Both the position numbers and the translations under genes were made by a program. Below the pieces are notes generated by a model, which saw nothing but the letters and a program-made list of their open reading frames with translations, had not been told where the DNA came from and did not search any database. DNA of 64,000 nucleotides, taken from contig NZ_LOBC01000016.1 of assembly GCF_001583695.1 (NCBI RefSeq), positions 39,878 through 103,877 on the forward strand. The letters are read 5' to 3'. This document shows positions 28,550-38,129 of this stretch, piece by piece (the first letter of the stretch is position 1; every line of letters begins with the position of its first letter). The stretch is from Bacillus wiedmannii. GTDB lineage: Bacteria; Bacillota; Bacilli; Bacillales; Bacillaceae_G.

Positions 28550-31273
28550 TTAAAGGTGATGAACGCCTTTTTTGAGAAGAGTAGAAAATGAATCAGCATG
28601 AATAGGCTTGCTGTAATAGTAACCTTGAATAAATTGACAATTATTTTTTTGAAGGAAATTCACGTGTTCTTTCGTTTCTACACCTTCAGCAATAACTGAC
28701 ATTTCTAATGTATGTGCTAATGTGATAATCGTTTTAATAATTTCCATTCCATCGTCACATGTTTCAGACATTGTAATAAATTCTCTTGGGATTTTTAACG
28801 TATCGATTGGATATAAAGGTAAATACGCTAGTGAAGAATAACCTGTACCAAAATCGTCGATTGAAATGTGAACGCCTAAACTCTTTAGTGTGCGCAGTTT
28901 TATTAATGTTTCTCGCTCATCCATCATTGCAATGCGCTCTGTTAACTCAAGATCGAGAGAACTTGCTGGTAAACCTGTATTTGCTAAAGTAGAAGAAATA
29001 GACTTTACAAAATCCTCTTGTTCAAATTCTTTAGCAGATAAGTTTACACCTATTTTTAAATGTGAATATCCGAGTGCGTGCCAACGTTTCATTTGCTCAC
29101 AGGCTTGCTGTAATGTCCACTTTCCTATTGGAATAATTTGTAGTGTTTCTTCAGCAATCGGAATAAATTCATATGGAGAAATAACGCCTAATTCGGGATG
29201 GTTCCACCTGATTAAAGCTTCAGCACCGATAATTTTGCTAGATTCGCTATCAACTTGAGGTTGATATAAAATGAACAATTCTTTATTTTGTATTGCGTTT
29301 GGTAAATCTTTTTCTAATCGTAATCGTCTTTCAATTTTTTTAGCAATTACATCGTCATAAATAGAGACAGAGTTAAGTTCTTTTGCTTTCGCATCATACA
29401 TGGCAACATTAGCATTTTTCAAAAGTGTAGTGATATCGATTCCGGAATGTGGATAAATAGCGATACCGATACTAAGTGATAAAGTTAATGTATGCTCATG
29501 TGAGACAAACGGCTTTTCTATGCTTTCAAATAATTGGCTGCATAACTCGAATAAGGAATCTTCGTCAGTATAGTTTTCAATTAAGATTGTAAATTCATCG
29601 CCACCGATTCTTGACAGATGAGCATGTGATGGAAGACATGATTGGAATCGCTTTGCTACTTCTTCTAATATGTGATCTCCTGCCGAATGTCCAAGTGTAT
29701 CGTTAATTGCTTTAAAGCGATCTAAATCTAAGTATAATAATGCGAACTCACTGTCTGTTGTTTTAGCATTTTTTATAACTCTTTTTAATTTCTTATGGAA
29801 AAAGGCACGGTTCCCAATTTTCGTTACCGTATCATAGAATGCTAAATACTTTATTTCTTCTTGTTGCTTTTTTAGTGCGGTAATATCTTTTACCATAATA
29901 TAGCTTCCTGAAATTTGTCCGTCTATTATAATAGGGACGATGGTAACGTATAAAAAATAAGTAAAACCATCTTTATATTTAGAACTTAGTTGTAAGTATG
30001 CCGATTCTTGTTGTTTCACCTTTTCTAATGCAGATGTTAGTTTATGTTTGTCTTCATCTAAAATAATTGAAAAACATGTTTCACCGAGTAACTCATCTGT
30101 TGGTGCTCCAAGTAGTATACTTCCGGCTTGATTTACATTTAAGAATACGCCATGTAAATCAATTGTAAAAATAGGATCAGGGTGATATTCATATAACGAT
30201 TTAAACTTTTGTTGTTTTTGAGATAGAGCCTCTGATTTATGAACTAAATCAGAAGTCCGTAAAGTCACTTTTTCTTCTAGTTGCGCATTAAATGCCTGTA
30301 AACGTTTTGTTAGGGAATTGTTTTGCATACGTACAATAGAATGACGAATGAGTACGAAAATAAAAGTAATACAATTTCCTGTAATGAGAGTTGAAGATGA
30401 TGTTTGTTCTTTTAATGTAAACCCAATTAGTATTGCAACAGCAAGATAGGGAAATACAACTAAAGCCTTTTTTCCTATTATAGGGTTAACAATGAAATGA
30501 TTTTTATGGCTATTACGATCTGCTGAAATAGATCCAGCTATTGCAATAAATAATATAGGTATTCTATATAAAAGACGTAATAATGTTATCGTTTCAGTTG
30601 ATAAATGGTTATTTAAGTAGAAATAAATATAGTTAAAAGTTGCAGAACTTATTAATACAAAAATAAAGATATAAATCTTCCGTTTAGAATTAAAAATTGT
30701 CGGACGGAAAAAGAGACTAACGCCTAGTAGAAGAAATAATAAATCTGCAATTGGATATAGAAATGAAAGGAAAACATCTCCTAGTGAAAGAGAGAATATA
30801 TTTAAATTTGGTTGATTAAATAAATACCACTCTAATGTGAATATGGAAGTAAGTACTATACAGATATCACAAATAAAGAACGCTTTTTCCCATTTATCGC
30901 ATTCTTTTAAAATTTTATAACTGAAAGCGATAAGACAAAAGAGTAGAAAAAACATGTAAAATACATCAGAAATAGTAAAACGATGTATTGGAATTTTGAA
31001 GAAGCTATCTTGATATGTATATACTATTTTTCCTAATAAAAAACTCCCAATTGCTATTGTGATACATACCCAAAATGGATTTGAACTGACTTTTTTAGAA
31101 TATATAGAATAAATTAGTGATACAAATGTAATGGCTTCAACGATAAGTGAAGCGAAGCGTACATCCGAATTTGAAAAATGAGTAGGGAACAGATAAAAAA
31201 ATATAAAATAGATTGAATAGCATATTAATGTTCCGATTAATATACATAGTTGTAAATTTTTATTTAATTTCAA
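28550..31273 (-). CDS. Membrane PAS-GGDEF-EAL protein (c-di-GMP turnover)
   Basis: 907 aa. About nine hydrophobic segments fill residues 8-310, a coiled linker leads to a PAS domain (about 345-455), then GGDEF (motif RIGGDEF, residues 555-561) and EAL (AEALIRW, EAL at 685-687, with DDFGTGYSSLAYL later). Both motifs are canonical, so synthesis and hydrolysis of c-di-GMP are possible; no RxxD inhibition site lies the usual distance before GGDEF. The GTG at 31282 forms part of the AAGAAGGTG ribosome site, so TTG 31273 is preferred. It is transcribed alone. Ligand of the membrane sensor is unknown. Confidence 0.92.
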   Translation of the reverse strand: MKLNKNLQLCILIGTLICYSIYFIFFYLFPTHFSNSDVRFASLIVEAITFVSLIYSIYSKKVSSNPFWVCITIAIGSFLLGKIVYTYQDSFFKIPIHRFTISDVFYMFFLLFCLIAFSYKILKECDKWEKAFFICDICIVLTSIFTLEWYLFNQPNLNIFSLSLGDVFLSFLYPIADLLFLLLGVSLFFRPTIFNSKRKIYIFIFVLISSATFNYIYFYLNNHLSTETITLLRLLYRIPILFIAIAGSISADRNSHKNHFIVNPIIGKKALVVFPYLAVAILIGFTLKEQTSSSTLITGNCITFIFVLIRHSIVRMQNNSLTKRLQAFNAQLEEKVTLRTSDLVHKSEALSQKQQKFKSLYEYHPDPIFTIDLHGVFLNVNQAGSILLGAPTDELLGETCFSIILDEDKHKLTSALEKVKQQESAYLQLSSKYKDGFTYFLYVTIVPIIIDGQISGSYIMVKDITALKKQQEEIKYLAFYDTVTKIGNRAFFHKKLKRVIKNAKTTDSEFALLYLDLDRFKAINDTLGHSAGDHILEEVAKRFQSCLPSHAHLSRIGGDEFTILIENYTDEDSLFELCSQLFESIEKPFVSHEHTLTLSLSIGIAIYPHSGIDITTLLKNANVAMYDAKAKELNSVSIYDDVIAKKIERRLRLEKDLPNAIQNKELFILYQPQVDSESSKIIGAEALIRWNHPELGVISPYEFIPIAEETLQIIPIGKWTLQQACEQMKRWHALGYSHLKIGVNLSAKEFEQEDFVKSISSTLANTGLPASSLDLELTERIAMMDERETLIKLRTLKSLGVHISIDDFGTGYSSLAYLPLYPIDTLKIPREFITMSETCDDGMEIIKTIITLAHTLEMSVIAEGVETKEHVNFLQKNNCQFIQGYYYSKPIHADSFSTLLKKGVHHL

Positions 31274-31709
31274 TAAAATCACCTTCTTTAATTATGCACT
31301 ATATTCGTAATATCTATACATAATAATATTATTTAAGAATTGTATCAGATTTCCTTGTAAAAATCTTGTTTATAAGGAAAGTATTGAAGAGTTTAATACT
31401 TCTTAAAATTAAAAAAATGAGTTTGATAATATGTACTTCATCAAGATTTTAAATGGAAATTGTATATTTAGTCATCCTTTGAATTGTAAAGGTTTTTTAG
31501 TAATTTGTAAGTGGAGATGCACAAATGCATATAAAATGATGAGAATCCTCTTTCTATCTGATCTTTTGATTGTTATAGGCTATTTTAAGCAAGGTTTTTA
31601 TTTTTAATCTGAAAATTAACATTTGTAAAAATGTTACAAAAGGATATAAAATAAGAACGTGTATTCTTACAGAGTGGATAGTATTTTCACTAAATAGGGA
31701 GGACTTTTT
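31274..31709. other. Divergent intergenic region without a gene
   Basis: 436 AT-rich bases between the c-di-GMP gene (minus) and an alpha/beta hydrolase (plus). Apart from the small palindrome at 31617-31636 no gene, terminator or known operator is seen. Confidence 0.5.
31617..31636. promoter_or_regulatory. Perfect 8-bp inverted repeat in the hydrolase promoter region
   Basis: TAACATTT-GTAA-AAATGTTA, 74 bases before the alpha/beta hydrolase start. The dimensions fit a dimeric repressor site. Which protein binds is unknown. Confidence 0.4.
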
Positions 31710-32525
31710 ATGTTATTTCGAATGAAAGGTGCAGAAGTATACTATGAAATTGTGGGTGAGGGTAAACCAGTCATTATTATACATGGCTGTGCGCCGGATC
31801 ATAGGTTAATGATGAAATGTATGGAATCAGTATTTCAAAAATATGAAGGCTATCAACGAATATATATTGATTTACCTGGAATGGGAAAGTCGAACGCTCC
31901 AGATTGGATAAATAGTTCAGATCATATATTAGAAGTGTTAAATATATTTATTGAAGAAATCATTCCAAAGAAAGATTTTTTACTAGTAGGAGAGTCTTTC
32001 GGCGGATATTTAGCTAGAGGGATACTTTCAAAAATGTTTGAGAGAGTCAATGGATTATTATTAATATGTCCTGTGGTTGTTGCGCTGCAAAAAGAAAGAC
32101 GTTTGCCGGATAAACAGATAATTGTACAAGATAAGGAGTTTTTAAATACGTTAACTTCTACCGAAAGAAATGAATTTAGGGAGTTAGCAGTGGTAGCAAA
32201 TGAATATACATATAAGCGATTTAAAGAAGAAATTAAGCCGGGGTTAGATGTTGCTAATTATGAATTTATTGAAAGGTTGCAAAAAAATTATTCTCTTACT
32301 ATGGAGTTTCACCGAAAGAAATATGAGAAACCCGTTCTTTTATTAGCAGGAAGACAAGATATATCGGTAGGTTATCGAGATATTATAGAAATTATTGAAG
32401 ATTATCCAAGAGCAACATTAGCGGTTCTTGATATGGCGGGACATAATTTGCAAATTGAACAGCCTGAACTATTCGAGAGTTTAGTAGGAGAATGGATTAC
32501 ACGAACAAAACAACAAAATTTATAA
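31710..32525 (+). CDS. Alpha/beta hydrolase
   Basis: 271 aa. N-terminal FRMKGAEVYYEIVGEGKPV leads to the oxyanion loop IIHGCAPDHR, the nucleophile elbow GESFGGYLAR (Ser near 95), an acidic residue in LAGRQDISVGY and the terminal His in DMAGHNLQIEQPELF, so the triad is complete. No signal peptide. GGGAGGA precedes the ATG. The histidine phosphatase gene begins 30 bases after its stop and probably shares its transcript. Substrate unknown. Confidence 0.85.
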   Translation: MLFRMKGAEVYYEIVGEGKPVIIIHGCAPDHRLMMKCMESVFQKYEGYQRIYIDLPGMGKSNAPDWINSSDHILEVLNIFIEEIIPKKDFLLVGESFGGYLARGILSKMFERVNGLLLICPVVVALQKERRLPDKQIIVQDKEFLNTLTSTERNEFRELAVVANEYTYKRFKEEIKPGLDVANYEFIERLQKNYSLTMEFHRKKYEKPVLLLAGRQDISVGYRDIIEIIEDYPRATLAVLDMAGHNLQIEQPELFESLVGEWITRTKQQNL

Positions 32526-32555
32526 AAAACAAATGAATATTTTCAAGGAGGAAGT

Positions 32556-33131
32556 ATGAATACATATATCTATATGGTTAGGCACGGTGAATCATCAAAA
32601 TTAGAAGGGAGTGAAAGAACACGTGGTTTAACTGAAAAGGGAAGTTTAGACGCTCATAGAGTAACAGACATATTAAAAACAGAGGGAATTGATACTTTCA
32701 TTTCAAGTCCATATAAGAGGGCTGTGTTAACGATAGAAAAAACAGCCAATTTCTATGAAAAAGAAATATTAATATATGAAAAACTTAAAGAGTGTATGTT
32801 TTCCAGTGGGGATCAAGTTATATCAGATAAAGAGGTGTATCCGCTTGTAAAGAAGATGTTCTCTAATCCTGACTTTGCACTCATGGAAGGAGAGTCATAT
32901 AAGGATTGTCAGAGACGGGTAGTGAAAGTGTTAAAGGAAATATTAATGGATTTTCAAGGACAAAAAATTGTAATTGGCACACATGGGCTTGTAATGACAC
33001 TCATGATGAATTATTTTGATAAGCAATACGGGTTTAAATTTCTAATACATACATCAAAGCCTGACATATATAAGCTGGAATTTAATGATGAACAATTATT
33101 GAATGTAGAAAAATTATGGATAGGAGAATGA
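32556..33131 (+). CDS. Histidine phosphatase family protein
   Basis: 191 aa of the phosphoglycerate-mutase-like fold. The phosphohistidine motif is RHGES at residues 9-13; SSPYKRAVLT carries the second conserved Arg, and GTHGLVMTLMM the second catalytic His. An AAGGAGG site lies 6 bases before the ATG. Small enzymes of this type are usually broad phosphatases for sugar phosphates or cofactors. It pairs with the upstream alpha/beta hydrolase; no closer role can be inferred. Confidence 0.88.
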   Translation: MNTYIYMVRHGESSKLEGSERTRGLTEKGSLDAHRVTDILKTEGIDTFISSPYKRAVLTIEKTANFYEKEILIYEKLKECMFSSGDQVISDKEVYPLVKKMFSNPDFALMEGESYKDCQRRVVKVLKEILMDFQGQKIVIGTHGLVMTLMMNYFDKQYGFKFLIHTSKPDIYKLEFNDEQLLNVEKLWIGE

Positions 33132-33356
33132 AACTGAATATATGGAGTGTGTTTTAATTCGTACTTATAAAATATACTTTTTTATAGAAAGCATTTTTAT
33201 CAACTATTTTTAGAATGTTAAATTAATAAGTAATTATTCAATTTCTGAATAATATAAATGGAAGTTGGTTTAAGGAAACAATTTTAAGTTTGACGAAACT
33301 CCAAACGTTGGATTTATATTCAAACAGAGAAAAAGATGTAGAATTTTGTCTTACGG

Positions 33357-33423
33357 TCCCCGTTTACTTTTCATTTCATTACATATAGGCTTTGTGGTGT
33401 AAAGGGGAACATCATCTTTACAC
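33357..33423 (+). promoter_or_regulatory. Leader with two mutually exclusive hairpins
   Basis: Just upstream of the secreted small-protein gene. TCCCC-G-TTTAC (33357-33367) can pair with GTAAAGGGGA (33399-33408), one base bulged. The same GTAAAG segment is the left arm of a second hairpin, GTGTAAAG (33397-33404) with CTTTACAC (33416-33423). Only one can form at a time. The AAGGAGG site follows at 33433. There is no T run, so a translational rather than transcriptional switch would be the guess. Confidence 0.4.
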
Positions 33424-33447
33424 AAAATTTATAAGGAGGACATTGTG

Positions 33448-33765
33448 ATGAAAAAGATTAAAAAGTTTGCGGGAGTTGCTTTAGCGGGGACGATTGGATT
33501 AAGTGGACTACTGTTTTTAGAACCAAGTGTAAGCGCTGCGGAAACCCAGCAGGTGAAAGAAGGAAATTCCAATGCAATTGATGTAACGATGAATCAAAGT
33601 GAATTTTATGTATTGAGTGGTAGAAGTATTGATATTCTTTCTGGAGATAAAGAAGCAATTCAGTTAAATAAATACACAATTCGTTTTAGTAAACCAGGGA
33701 AGTATGTAATTAAAGTAAATGGCTGTATTTATGACGATGTATATACTTTTATTGTGAATGAGTAG
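33448..33765 (+). CDS. Small secreted protein of unknown function
   Basis: 105 aa. A clear signal peptide (KKIKK, hydrophobic core, cleavage near VSA-AET) is followed by a short all-beta-looking domain of about 75 residues that ends TFIVNE; one Cys only, in VNGCIYDDVY. Not recognised. AAGGAGG lies 8 bases before ATG 33448; the GTG at 33445 is in the same frame but is too close. It is preceded by a structured leader and followed by a terminator, so it is a single-gene unit. Confidence 0.7.
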   Translation: MKKIKKFAGVALAGTIGLSGLLFLEPSVSAAETQQVKEGNSNAIDVTMNQSEFYVLSGRSIDILSGDKEAIQLNKYTIRFSKPGKYVIKVNGCIYDDVYTFIVNE

Positions 33766-33799
33766 TATATATTCTGAAATTGTGAGATGAAAAAAGAAA

Positions 33800-33843
33800 C
33801 ACCCTATTTGCGGTGAGAATCGTAAATAGGGTGAATTTATTTG
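33800..33843. terminator. Terminator between convergent genes
   Basis: CACCCTATTT pairs with AAATAGGGTG, with further pairing possible inside; A-rich before and T-rich after. Serves the secreted-protein gene and perhaps the YczE gene. Confidence 0.7.
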
Positions 33844-33857
33844 TATTAAGCTGTACT

Positions 33858-34496
33858 TTAAATATGTTCACTAACTTTCTCTTTGTTATGTAAAGTATGT
33901 AAGAGTGTTTGAAACATCTTAAATGATTGCTGAAAGATTGGACTTTGAATAAAGGTGTAAAGAAAAGTTACGATGAAAACAGGACCTCCTAGCATAAATC
34001 CAATAACTAGTACAACACATTCTACTATAATTCTAGCACGGCTAATAGACAGTCCTGTTTTGTCGGAAATAGTAAGCATGAATCCATCGCGAGGGCCAGC
34101 ACCAATCCCAGCCGCAACATACATCCCTCCCCCAATACCTGTAATTGCAATACCAGCAAATAAAATGAGTAAGTTTATCCATAAATAATCACTAGCGTTT
34201 GGAAGAATGTTTGATTGTAAGAAAAAGTCCATAATGGGACCGATAAGTAGTGCATTTAAAAATGTACCCACATTTATATATTTTCGATTTACTAATAAAG
34301 AAATGAGAACGAGACATAATCCACATATGACACTCCACGTACCAATGGTCCATCCAAATCTTTGGTAGAGAGCCATATTTAAAACTTCCCAAGGATGTAA
34401 ACCGAGAAATTTAACTTTGACTGCAAGGGCGTTTCCAAGGCCGAAAAAAATTAATCCTAAGAAAAAAAGAAAATAGCGAAAGAGAGTTAGCCTCAT
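33858..34496 (-). CDS. YczE/YitT-like integral membrane protein
   Basis: 212 aa with five hydrophobic segments. The pattern FLGLHPWEVLNMALYQRFGWTIG near residues 30-52 and GIGAGPRDGFMLTISDKTG near 130-148 is that of the YczE family (COG2364), whose members are linked to surfactin production and antibiotic export in Bacillus without a fixed biochemical role. AGGAGG precedes ATG 34496. It is transcribed alone, divergent from pepT. Confidence 0.82.
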   Translation of the reverse strand: MRLTLFRYFLFFLGLIFFGLGNALAVKVKFLGLHPWEVLNMALYQRFGWTIGTWSVICGLCLVLISLLVNRKYINVGTFLNALLIGPIMDFFLQSNILPNASDYLWINLLILFAGIAITGIGGGMYVAAGIGAGPRDGFMLTISDKTGLSISRARIIVECVVLVIGFMLGGPVFIVTFLYTFIQSPIFQQSFKMFQTLLHTLHNKEKVSEHI

Positions 34497-34683
34497 CTTT
34501 AAAACCTCCTATATTGTATAATTATGTATATTACATGTAAGAGTTTTGATGTACAAATATTACGACTTTTTAGCTGCTATTTAAAATTGCTAAAATACAA
34601 ATGAAATATATATTCGCAGTCAAAAAAGTTAAAATATTTCGTTTTAAGGATTATAATAGAACGAGAAACATAAAAGGGAGTGA

Positions 34684-35922
34684 ATGAGTTTGAAACAAGA
34701 ACTTATTGAAAGATTTACGAGATATGTAAAGATTGATACACAATCAAATGAAGAAAGTCATACAGTACCAACAACACCTGGACAAATTGAGTTTGGTAAG
34801 TTATTAGTGGAAGAGTTAAAAGAGATTGGCTTAACAGAAGTAACAATGGATGATAATGGGTATGTAATGGCAACACTTCCTGCTAATACGGATAAGGATG
34901 TGCCAGTAATCGGCTTTTTAGCACATTTAGATACGGCAACAGACTTTACAGGTAAAAACGTAAAACCACAAATTCATGAAAATTTTGATGGCAATGCGAT
35001 TACGTTAAATGAAGAGCTAAATGTTGTGTTAACGCCAGAACAGTTTCCAGAATTACCATCATATAAAGGACATACGATTATTACAACGGATGGTACGACA
35101 CTTCTAGGAGCAGATGATAAAGCTGGTCTGACTGAAATTATGGTTGCAATGAACTATTTAATACATAATCCGCAAATTAAACATGGGAAAATAAGAGTAG
35201 CATTTACGCCGGATGAAGAAATTGGTCGTGGGCCAGCGCATTTTGATGTAGAAGCGTTTGGTGCATCATGTGCTTATACGATGGATGGAGGTCCATTAGG
35301 TGGTTTAGAGTATGAAAGCTTTAATGCTGCAGGTGCTAAGTTAACGTTTAACGGAACGAATACACATCCTGGAACAGCGAAAAATAAAATGCGTAACGCA
35401 ACTAAACTTGCTATGGAGTTTAATGGGCACTTACCAGTAGAAGAGGCACCAGAATATACAGAAGGCTATGAAGGATTCTATCATTTACTTTCATTAAATG
35501 GTGATGTTGAGCAAAGTAAAGCGTATTATATTATTCGAGATTTTGATCGTGAAAATTTTGAGGCGCGTAAACATAACGTTGAAAATATTGTGAAGCAAAT
35601 GCAAGAGAAGTATGGACAAAATGCAGTCGTTTTAGAAATGAATGATCAATACTATAACATGCTTGAAAAAATCGAACCAGTGAGAGAAATTGTTGATATT
35701 GCATATGAAGCGATGAAAAGTTTAAATATCGAACCAAACATTCATCCGATTCGTGGTGGAACAGATGGATCACAATTATCGTATATGGGATTACCAACGC
35801 CGAATATTTTCACAGGTGGTGAAAACTATCACGGTAAATTTGAATATGTTTCGGTGGATACGATGGAAAAAGCTGTTCAAGTTATTGTGGAAATCGCAAG
35901 ACGATTCGAGGAACAAGCTTAA
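34684..35922 (+). CDS. pepT: Peptidase T (tripeptide aminopeptidase)
   Basis: Cytoplasmic dizinc M20-type peptidase that releases the N-terminal residue of tripeptides. Metal ligands are seen in [24 protein letters not shown] and the closing [19 protein letters not shown]. 412 aa, against about 410 for B. subtilis PepT. GGGAG is only 3 bases from ATG 34684, so TTG 34690 (two codons on) may be the real start. Followed by a bidirectional terminator. No operon partner. Confidence 0.96.
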   Translation: MSLKQELIERFTRYVKIDTQSNEESHTVPTTPGQIEFGKLLVEELKEIGLTEVTMDDNGYVMATLPANTDKDVPVIGFLAHLDTATDFTGKNVKPQIHENFDGNAITLNEELNVVLTPEQFPELPSYKGHTIITTDGTTLLGADDKAGLTEIMVAMNYLIHNPQIKHGKIRVAFTPDEEIGRGPAHFDVEAFGASCAYTMDGGPLGGLEYESFNAAGAKLTFNGTNTHPGTAKNKMRNATKLAMEFNGHLPVEEAPEYTEGYEGFYHLLSLNGDVEQSKAYYIIRDFDRENFEARKHNVENIVKQMQEKYGQNAVVLEMNDQYYNMLEKIEPVREIVDIAYEAMKSLNIEPNIHPIRGGTDGSQLSYMGLPTPNIFTGGENYHGKFEYVSVDTMEKAVQVIVEIARRFEEQA

Positions 35923-35923
35923 A

Positions 35924-35961
35924 AAAGAACCAAGTAGTGCGGATGCGCTACTTGGTTCTTT
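35924..35961. terminator. Bidirectional terminator between pepT and alkA
   Basis: AAAGAACCAAGTAG/CTACTTGGTTCTTT stem with loop TGCGGATGCG; the right arm overlaps the alkA stop. Confidence 0.9.
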
Positions 35962-36877
35962 AGTATAATACTCGCCACAAATAAAAAGTTGCGTAAGACT
36001 CCCAGTTGGTCCAATTTGCCGCAAAATCTTTTATTTCATGTTTAGTCGGTTTACTTTCAGAACCTGTTATATATTTAATTGCATTGTGCAAGCCAACATC
36101 GTCAATTGGAAAAGCGGAAGGAAATCGTAAACAACGCATTAAAACATAGTTGGCAGTCCACGGTCCTATACCGTGTATAGCAGTTAATTGTTTTTCAGCT
36201 TGTTTCACATCTTGTATTTGCAATAAAGATTCTTTTGATAGTTTTCCTTCTGTAATAAGCTTTGCAATACCGATTACATATTCACATTTTCTAGTCGTCA
36301 TTTTTAAGTTTTTGAGATCCTCTACATGTAAATTGGCAATCGTTTCAGGAGAAGGGAATATCCAATGTTTTCTACCGTTCCATTCTACATAATTTCCAAA
36401 GTGTTCGACTAATCTTCTTTTTAGTGTATAAGCATATGTGAGATTAATTTGCTGACCGATAATTCCCCAGGAAAGTGCTTCAAATAAGTCTGGAATGCCT
36501 AAAGTACGAAGCCCATAATATTGTTCAATTGGTCTTTGAAGGAGTACATCATGTTTAGCTAATGTATAAAAGGGAGCTAAATCAGTAGTTAAATCAAACC
36601 ACTCTTTTACATAGTGAGCTACAGCTTCGCATATCGATTCTTCAGATGTATATGATTCTTCTAAAAAATGTATTTGAATATTATCATCCGAGTTCATACT
36701 AATTTCCACTAAAGGATGTACATCCTGAACAGGGATCACTTTATAAATTTTGTTATCTTCAATGTAGAACATACATTCATTGTTAGAACGTGATAGATAG
36801 CGTAAATTTTCTTGGAAACTAAATTCTGTTGGAACTGCTAAAGTTAATGCGCTAGTATATTTTGCTGTCATATGCAT
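35960..36877 (-). CDS. alkA: DNA-3-methyladenine glycosylase (AlkA type)
   Basis: Base-excision glycosylase for alkylated purines. The helix-hairpin-helix GPD fold is visible: GQQINLTYAYTLKRRLVEHFG, the hairpin LTAIHGIGPWTANYVL, and the catalytic Asp in FPIDDVGLHNA (Asp pair at 259-260). 305 aa. Its start overlaps the end of the ogt gene by 10 bases, and it is the last gene of the adaA-ogt-alkA operon, so it should be induced with the adaptive response to alkylation. Confidence 0.93.
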   Translation of the reverse strand: MHMTAKYTSALTLAVPTEFSFQENLRYLSRSNNECMFYIEDNKIYKVIPVQDVHPLVEISMNSDDNIQIHFLEESYTSEESICEAVAHYVKEWFDLTTDLAPFYTLAKHDVLLQRPIEQYYGLRTLGIPDLFEALSWGIIGQQINLTYAYTLKRRLVEHFGNYVEWNGRKHWIFPSPETIANLHVEDLKNLKMTTRKCEYVIGIAKLITEGKLSKESLLQIQDVKQAEKQLTAIHGIGPWTANYVLMRCLRFPSAFPIDDVGLHNAIKYITGSESKPTKHEIKDFAANWTNWESYATFYLWRVLY

Positions 36878-37398
36878 TCTACCTGAGACTTTTCTAATGT
36901 AAGCAACACTTTCTTCATTTCTAATCCGCCCCTAAAACCGGTTAGTTTACCATTCTTTCCAATAACACGATGGCAAGGAATTGTAATGAGAAGAGGGTTG
37001 GCAGCAATAGCAGTAGCAACGGCACGCACAGCAGTAGGTTTGTGCATTCTTTCGGCAATTTCTGAATAAGAGTATGTCTTTCCATAAGGAATTTCACGTA
37101 CCGTATTCCAAACAGATAATTGAAAATTAGTTCCGTAAGCATCGATAGGGAATGTAAAAGTTTCTCGCTTACTTTCTAAATACTCGATAACTTCTTTCGT
37201 ATATGATTGCAGGTAATCTGGATTACAGGTCAATATATGTTGTGGCAATTTTTTTCTAGCCCATATATTTAGTTCTTCAAATTTTTCATCTTGTGATCCA
37301 ATGAAGCATAGTCCATTTTCAGTTGCCGCAATATGAAACTGCCAATTTTCATGTGTAAGTAGCGTCCAATATATAAATTTATTTTTGGAGGAATTCAT
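36868..37398 (-). CDS. Methylated-DNA--protein-cysteine methyltransferase (AdaB/Ogt type)
   Basis: Suicide repair protein that takes the methyl group from O6-methylguanine. The acceptor Cys142 is in ITIPCHRVIG, with the preceding helix MHKPTAVRAVATAIAANP for DNA binding and YGKTYSYSEIAERM for the recognition wing. 176 aa. The start overlaps the adaA end by 20 bases, and its own end overlaps the alkA start, so all three proteins are translated from one message. Equivalent to B. subtilis adaB by context. Confidence 0.94.
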   Translation of the reverse strand: MNSSKNKFIYWTLLTHENWQFHIAATENGLCFIGSQDEKFEELNIWARKKLPQHILTCNPDYLQSYTKEVIEYLESKRETFTFPIDAYGTNFQLSVWNTVREIPYGKTYSYSEIAERMHKPTAVRAVATAIAANPLLITIPCHRVIGKNGKLTGFRGGLEMKKVLLTLEKSQVECI

Positions 37399-37975
37399 TA
37401 TTGTATCCTTCTTTCATTTCGTTCTTTTTTCGATATTCAGTAGGAGTAAATCCGGTATTCTTTTTAAATAAAGTTGCGAAATACTCTGGGTTTTCTATCC
37501 CGACAGCAGTACTAATTTCTTTAATGGATTGATTTGTGTGTAAAAGGTGTTCTGCCGCTTTAACAATCCTAAACTGCTGTATATATTCTATTGGACTTAT
37601 TCCAGTCATTTTTTTGAAAGTGCGTTGTAAATGAAATGGGCTACCATGACACATTTCAGCAAGTATGTCGAGAGTTAATAATTCGTCGAAATGCTTTTTG
37701 ATATAATCTTTAATTTGTTCTACCCACTCTTCATTAGGTAAAGTGAGCCCATTTGGTTTACAACGTTTGCAAGGGCGAAATTTTTCGCTTAATGCTTGCT
37801 CTGCATGATGAAAAATGCGTACATTGTTTCTATTCGGTATTCTTGATTTGCATGACGGTCGGCAAAAGATTCCGGTTGATTTCACAGCATAAAAGAATTT
37901 ACTATCATAGGAAGGATCATTATGAATAATTGCTTGCCAATGCTCATTTGTTAACGTAATCCCTTCATTGTGCAA
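37379..37975 (-). CDS. adaA: AdaA: methylphosphotriester-DNA repair protein and AraC-type activator
   Basis: 198 aa. The N-terminal zinc domain has Cys38, Cys42, Cys69 and Cys72, the same positions as in E. coli Ada; Cys38 takes the methyl from phosphotriesters, which turns the protein into an activator. The C-terminal half (about 85-190) holds the AraC helix-turn-helix pair, with TLDILAEMCHGSPFHLQRTFKKMTG and the second helix at IENPEYFATLFKKNTGFTP. First gene of the operon, divergent from exoA with 154 bases between; it should activate its own promoter there, but the site was not identified. Confidence 0.95.
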   Translation of the reverse strand: MHNEGITLTNEHWQAIIHNDPSYDSKFFYAVKSTGIFCRPSCKSRIPNRNNVRIFHHAEQALSEKFRPCKRCKPNGLTLPNEEWVEQIKDYIKKHFDELLTLDILAEMCHGSPFHLQRTFKKMTGISPIEYIQQFRIVKAAEHLLHTNQSIKEISTAVGIENPEYFATLFKKNTGFTPTEYRKKNEMKEGYNNEFLQK

Positions 37976-38129
37976 AGAACATCACCTCTGCAATTAGTAT
38001 AACCTGAATAAAGTGCGTATGTATGTATTCACAAATGTAAGAGCAAGATTACAAAGGTGAAAATATGATTGTTTTTCTATTTTGTGATAGCATGAAATTT
38101 GAAAGTGAACATCAAGAGGAGGACTATAG

